A stretch of DNA of 5,663 nucleotides from Bacillota bacterium (GTDB lineage Bacteria; Bacillota; Clostridia; Christensenellales; Pumilibacteraceae), in assembly GCA_009787685.1 (NCBI GenBank), contig WQSV01000106.1:1-5663 (forward strand), given 5' to 3'. The notes under the pieces were generated by a model. The model searched no databases, was not told the DNA's origin, and worked only from the letters and a program-made list of their open reading frames with translations. Positions within the stretch are counted from its first letter, which is position 1. Every line of letters begins with the position of its first letter. The position numbers and the translations under genes are program-made. Positions 3,498 through 5,663 of the stretch are shown here, in pieces.

Positions 3498-5663
3498 ATG
3501 CTAGAGACAAAACAAGGTGGATTAACACGATTTATTAATTTTCTTGTTAACAAAAGAATCAAAATTTTCATCGTCATGATGGTTTTGATGGCGGGAAGTG
3601 TTGTCATGATGAATTTCGTGACAATGAACACAGACATGACTGAATATCTTCCAACGAATTCAAGCATGAGACAAGGCTTGGATGCAATGGAAAGAGAATG
3701 GCCGAGTGGGGACTCCGTTCAGCACAGTTTTCTTTTAATGTTCGAGGGATTGAACGAAGCAGCCGTTCCAACTATTCGTGCGGAAATTAATGACGGCTTT
3801 GGAAGTGATGTCACGGGAGTTGAACACGAAGTCGACAATCGTCATTTCAATTCCGATTGCGGAAGATTTCGTCTTTTTATCGTTTCAACGAGTCTAACTA
3901 ACATGGACTATGCAACAAACTTGATGAACACTATGGAAAGTCATTTTCGAGCGCAAAACCATGAAATTCATTCCTATCTTCCAGTTGCTTATCAGCCAGA
4001 TGACCTCATGATGTTGATGATTCCAATCGCAGTTGTCATCATGATTTTGGTTTTGTTTTTGATGACTCAATCGCTGTTTGAGCCCATTATCATTCTTGGC
4101 GGTGTTGGAGTTGCGGTTCTATTGAACCTTGGAACAAACATTATTTTTCCGCAAGTCTCTGACATGGCAGTTCCTGTTGGTGCGACATTACAGTTTATTT
4201 TGTCCATAGTCTGTTCGCTCATTCTTCTTGTTCGCTATCGTCGTGAGAAAGAACTTCTTGAAAGAGAAGGAAGGTCAAGCATCATTCAAGCGATGAAGAA
4301 TGCCCTTAGAAACAGCTTTAAAACGATTATCAGCGCCTGCACCGCAACATTTGTTGGATTAATGGCGCTTCTCTTGATGTCGTTCACAATTGGAATTGAC
4401 ATGGGTCTCGTCTTTGCAAAAGGCGTTTTTTTCACTGTTGTTTCGGTCTACACAATACTTCCAGCTGTCATAATTTGGTCTGACAAAATAATCAAGAAAC
4501 TAGAAAAGAAAAATGTCAAGGCATGGATTTTCAAGAACCGAAAAAAGAAAGAGGTTGAACAATGCGAACAAACCATGGGGGTGGGCGCTGATCACTCTTT
4601 TCAAGAGGTTTTTGAAACTGAACAAAATTTACAACCGCACTTCACTCCTGCACTTGCGACAGCAAATGCAGGAGTGGAGTGCGGTGTTATTAACACAAGT
4701 GTTGAAATGTCGACAGACATTAAAACCGCAGGCAAGACAGGCGACAACGAAAAAATTGCCCAACATTGTATTTTGACCCCTTGCGAAAAAGAATCGTTGT
4801 TTGGACGAGTCAAGAAAGGGCTTGGAGCTTTTTGCTTCAAATATCGTTTCATAATGCTAGTCGCTTTTATTTTGCTTTTTGCGGGAGTTGGCTATGCTCA
4901 AACTCTTCTTCGAACTGAGTTTTCAGTTCCAAGCGAAAACTTTGTTGCAAGTGTTTTCCCTCAAGACACTCTTGTCATTGTCTGTGACAACAGAGACGAG
5001 GGAAGAGTTCGCGATCTAATCATGTTCCTCGAAGATGAGGAGAACACTCAGAATGTCCGTGAAATCAACGCATTTGCAAACACTCTTGGAACTCAAGGAA
5101 CAGAAGCGACAATGCCTTTTATTATTGCTGAAATGGGAATGCCAGACGAATTAGGCGCTATTGTTCCAATGGTTTTTGCAATGAGAGGGAATCCAGACCA
5201 CATTTCAATCTTTGATTTTGCGATGACAGCAACTGATGAAAATGTCATTCCGCTTTGGAATCCATTGAGTGTTCAGCATGACGAAAACACACTGCGATTC
5301 GTTCTTGACACAATGGAAATGGGTGCGTTTGTTGCTCTCGTTCCAATGGTTTTTGCAAATCCAGATCTTGAGTCTATTTCAATTTTCGATTTCGTCATGA
5401 CAATATCAGATGACCCATTCCTCGCTGGCTTTCCAATTGAGCAAGTTCCAATGGTGCTTGGTATGCGTCAAATGATGATTACTCAACAAGAAGAACTTCA
5501 GATTGAGCTATTTGGTATGCGTCAAATGATGATCGAAGGACGTGGAATGTTGATTGGTCAAAACCAATCAAGAATGCTGGTCACAATAACCTATCATCTT
5601 GAGACAGACGAAATCATGGCGTTCTATGAAAGTCTTGTCTATTTCATGGAAGACATTTTTCTT
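3498..5663 (+). CDS. MMPL/RND-family exporter, 3'-truncated by window edge
   Basis: Open for 722 codons with no stop, so the C-terminus (including TM8-12) lies beyond the window. MMPL proteins are proton-driven inner-membrane exporters of lipids and other envelope compounds. Layout: TM1 about 21-41; first extracytoplasmic domain to ~170; TM2-TM6 ~171-327; a long cytoplasmic linker 328-450; TM7 ~451-472; second extracytoplasmic domain from 473. Diagnostic stretches are TEYLPTNS after TM1 and, in TM5-TM6, TIGIDMGLVFAKG (Asp301), typical of Firmicute MMPLs. The end of the window, GQNQSRMLVTITY, also matches the family. Anomalies: the TM4 Asp-Tyr pair is replaced by Val238-Cys239; the linker is longer than I expect and contains an in-frame 52-base DNA palindrome; the second outer domain has internal duplications. 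ATG 3498 gives a normal MMPL N-terminus, but its nearest Shine-Dalgarno-like GAGAGG (3476-3481) is 16 bases away. The frame stays open upstream to TTG 3396, so the start is uncertain. It may share a transcript with the upstream membrane gene. Confidence 0.9.
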   Translation, partial: MLETKQGGLTRFINFLVNKRIKIFIVMMVLMAGSVVMMNFVTMNTDMTEYLPTNSSMRQGLDAMEREWPSGDSVQHSFLLMFEGLNEAAVPTIRAEINDGFGSDVTGVEHEVDNRHFNSDCGRFRLFIVSTSLTNMDYATNLMNTMESHFRAQNHEIHSYLPVAYQPDDLMMLMIPIAVVIMILVLFLMTQSLFEPIIILGGVGVAVLLNLGTNIIFPQVSDMAVPVGATLQFILSIVCSLILLVRYRREKELLEREGRSSIIQAMKNALRNSFKTIISACTATFVGLMALLLMSFTIGIDMGLVFAKGVFFTVVSVYTILPAVIIWSDKIIKKLEKKNVKAWIFKNRKKKEVEQCEQTMGVGADHSFQEVFETEQNLQPHFTPALATANAGVECGVINTSVEMSTDIKTAGKTGDNEKIAQHCILTPCEKESLFGRVKKGLGAFCFKYRFIMLVAFILLFAGVGYAQTLLRTEFSVPSENFVASVFPQDTLVIVCDNRDEGRVRDLIMFLEDEENTQNVREINAFANTLGTQGTEATMPFIIAEMGMPDELGAIVPMVFAMRGNPDHISIFDFAMTATDENVIPLWNPLSVQHDENTLRFVLDTMEMGAFVALVPMVFANPDLESISIFDFVMTISDDPFLAGFPIEQVPMVLGMRQMMITQQEELQIELFGMRQMMIEGRGMLIGQNQSRMLVTITYHLETDEIMAFYESLVYFMEDIFL
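4599..4721. repeat. Cluster of smaller dyads around the exporter linker hairpin
   Basis: Besides the large hairpin, this stretch holds TTTCAA/TTGAAA (4599-4604 with 4612-4617), the perfect palindrome GTGTTATTAACAC (4684-4696), and AATGTC/GACATT (4706-4711 with 4716-4721). The last closes a GACA loop identical to that of the large hairpin. All lie in the DNA for the unusually long linker. Confidence 0.6.
4634..4685. repeat. 52-base near-perfect hairpin inside the exporter coding sequence
   Basis: Bases 4634-4657 pair with 4662-4685: 22 Watson-Crick pairs, one G-T pair (4642/4677) and one C/A mismatch (4653/4666), closing a four-base GACA loop. The main arm is ACCGCACTTCACTCCTGCA. The structure is read through in frame as codons 380-396 of the exporter, within its linker. 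It has no T-tail on either strand, so it is not a standard terminator. Confidence 0.9.
5163..5430 (+). repeat. Internal duplication in the exporter, VPMVFA...NPD...SIFDF unit
   Basis: A 19-base sequence GTTCCAATGGTTTTTGCAA occurs exactly at 5163-5181 and 5340-5358, 177 bases (59 codons) apart. Similarity continues downstream in protein: VPMVFA, a NPD turn, then ISIFDF.MT (residues 556-586 and 615-642). A shorter third VPMV begins at 5445. Similar short helical repeats occur in the outer domains of Firmicute MMPL proteins as I recall them. Confidence 0.75.
5458..5533 (+). repeat. Exact 22-base direct repeat encoding GMRQMMI twice
   Basis: The 22 bases at 5458-5479 recur unchanged at 5512-5533, 54 bases (18 codons) apart. 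They encode GMRQMMI at residues 655-661 and 673-679. Identity includes synonymous positions, pointing to a recent duplication or gene conversion rather than old repeat divergence. Confidence 0.85.

Noticed and set aside
4634..4685. Hairpin in the exporter read as an intrinsic terminator
   Set aside because: Neither strand has a T-run after the stem, and it lies in the middle of a continuing coding sequence.
4513..4852. Open frames of 87 (+) and 83 (-) codons over the exporter linker
   Set aside because: The exporter frame continues unbroken through this region into a well-formed TM7, so these alternative frames are shadows, although the linker itself is odd.

Overview
The window looks like chromosome from an endospore-forming member of the Bacillota (Firmicutes). 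It begins inside spoIVA, a spore-coat morphogenesis ATPase found only in endospore formers. Base composition is fairly low in G+C (about 40% by eye), and the one clear ribosome binding site is AAGGAG. I cannot name the genus; the style of the last gene (an MMPL/RND exporter) recalls Clostridia-like or Erysipelotrichia-like genomes, but that is impression only.

Layout. Positions 1-1211 (+) hold the C-terminal ~400 codons of spoIVA, ending at a hairpin terminator (1238-1275). Facing it, 1314-1916 (-) is a complete metallo-beta-lactamase-fold hydrolase of the glyoxalase II-like group with all seven metal ligands. Its promoter lies so close to the ATG that the mRNA may be leaderless, and a cre-like (CcpA) sequence overlaps the -35 box. 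The 183-base intergenic space (1917-2099) is divergent and also carries a sigma-A-type promoter for the next gene, surrounded by several dyads and direct repeats. Positions 2100-3275 (+) encode a multi-pass membrane protein with an acidic N-terminal tail, resembling the heparan-alpha-glucosaminide N-acetyltransferase (HGSNAT/DUF5009-like) acyltransferases. After 222 bases without a convincing gene comes 3498-5663 (+), a large MMPL/RND-type exporter. It is open for 722 codons and runs off the right edge.

How the genes may relate. spoIVA and the hydrolase are convergent and probably unrelated in function. The acyltransferase-like gene and the MMPL exporter point the same way with no visible terminator between them, so they could be co-transcribed. 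A membrane acyltransferase next to an MMPL exporter would suit making and exporting an acylated cell-envelope glycan or lipid, but this is inference from context.

Most notable: (1) the exporter has a cytoplasmic linker of about 120 residues between TM6 and TM7, longer than I expect for the family. Its DNA contains a near-perfect 52-base hairpin (24-position arms, 4-base loop) translated in frame, flanked by smaller dyads. This resembles a palindromic element that inserted into a gene without breaking it. (2) The Asp-Tyr proton-relay pair expected in TM4 of the exporter reads Val-Cys. (3) The exporter's second extracytoplasmic domain contains internal tandem duplications still visible as exact DNA repeats.
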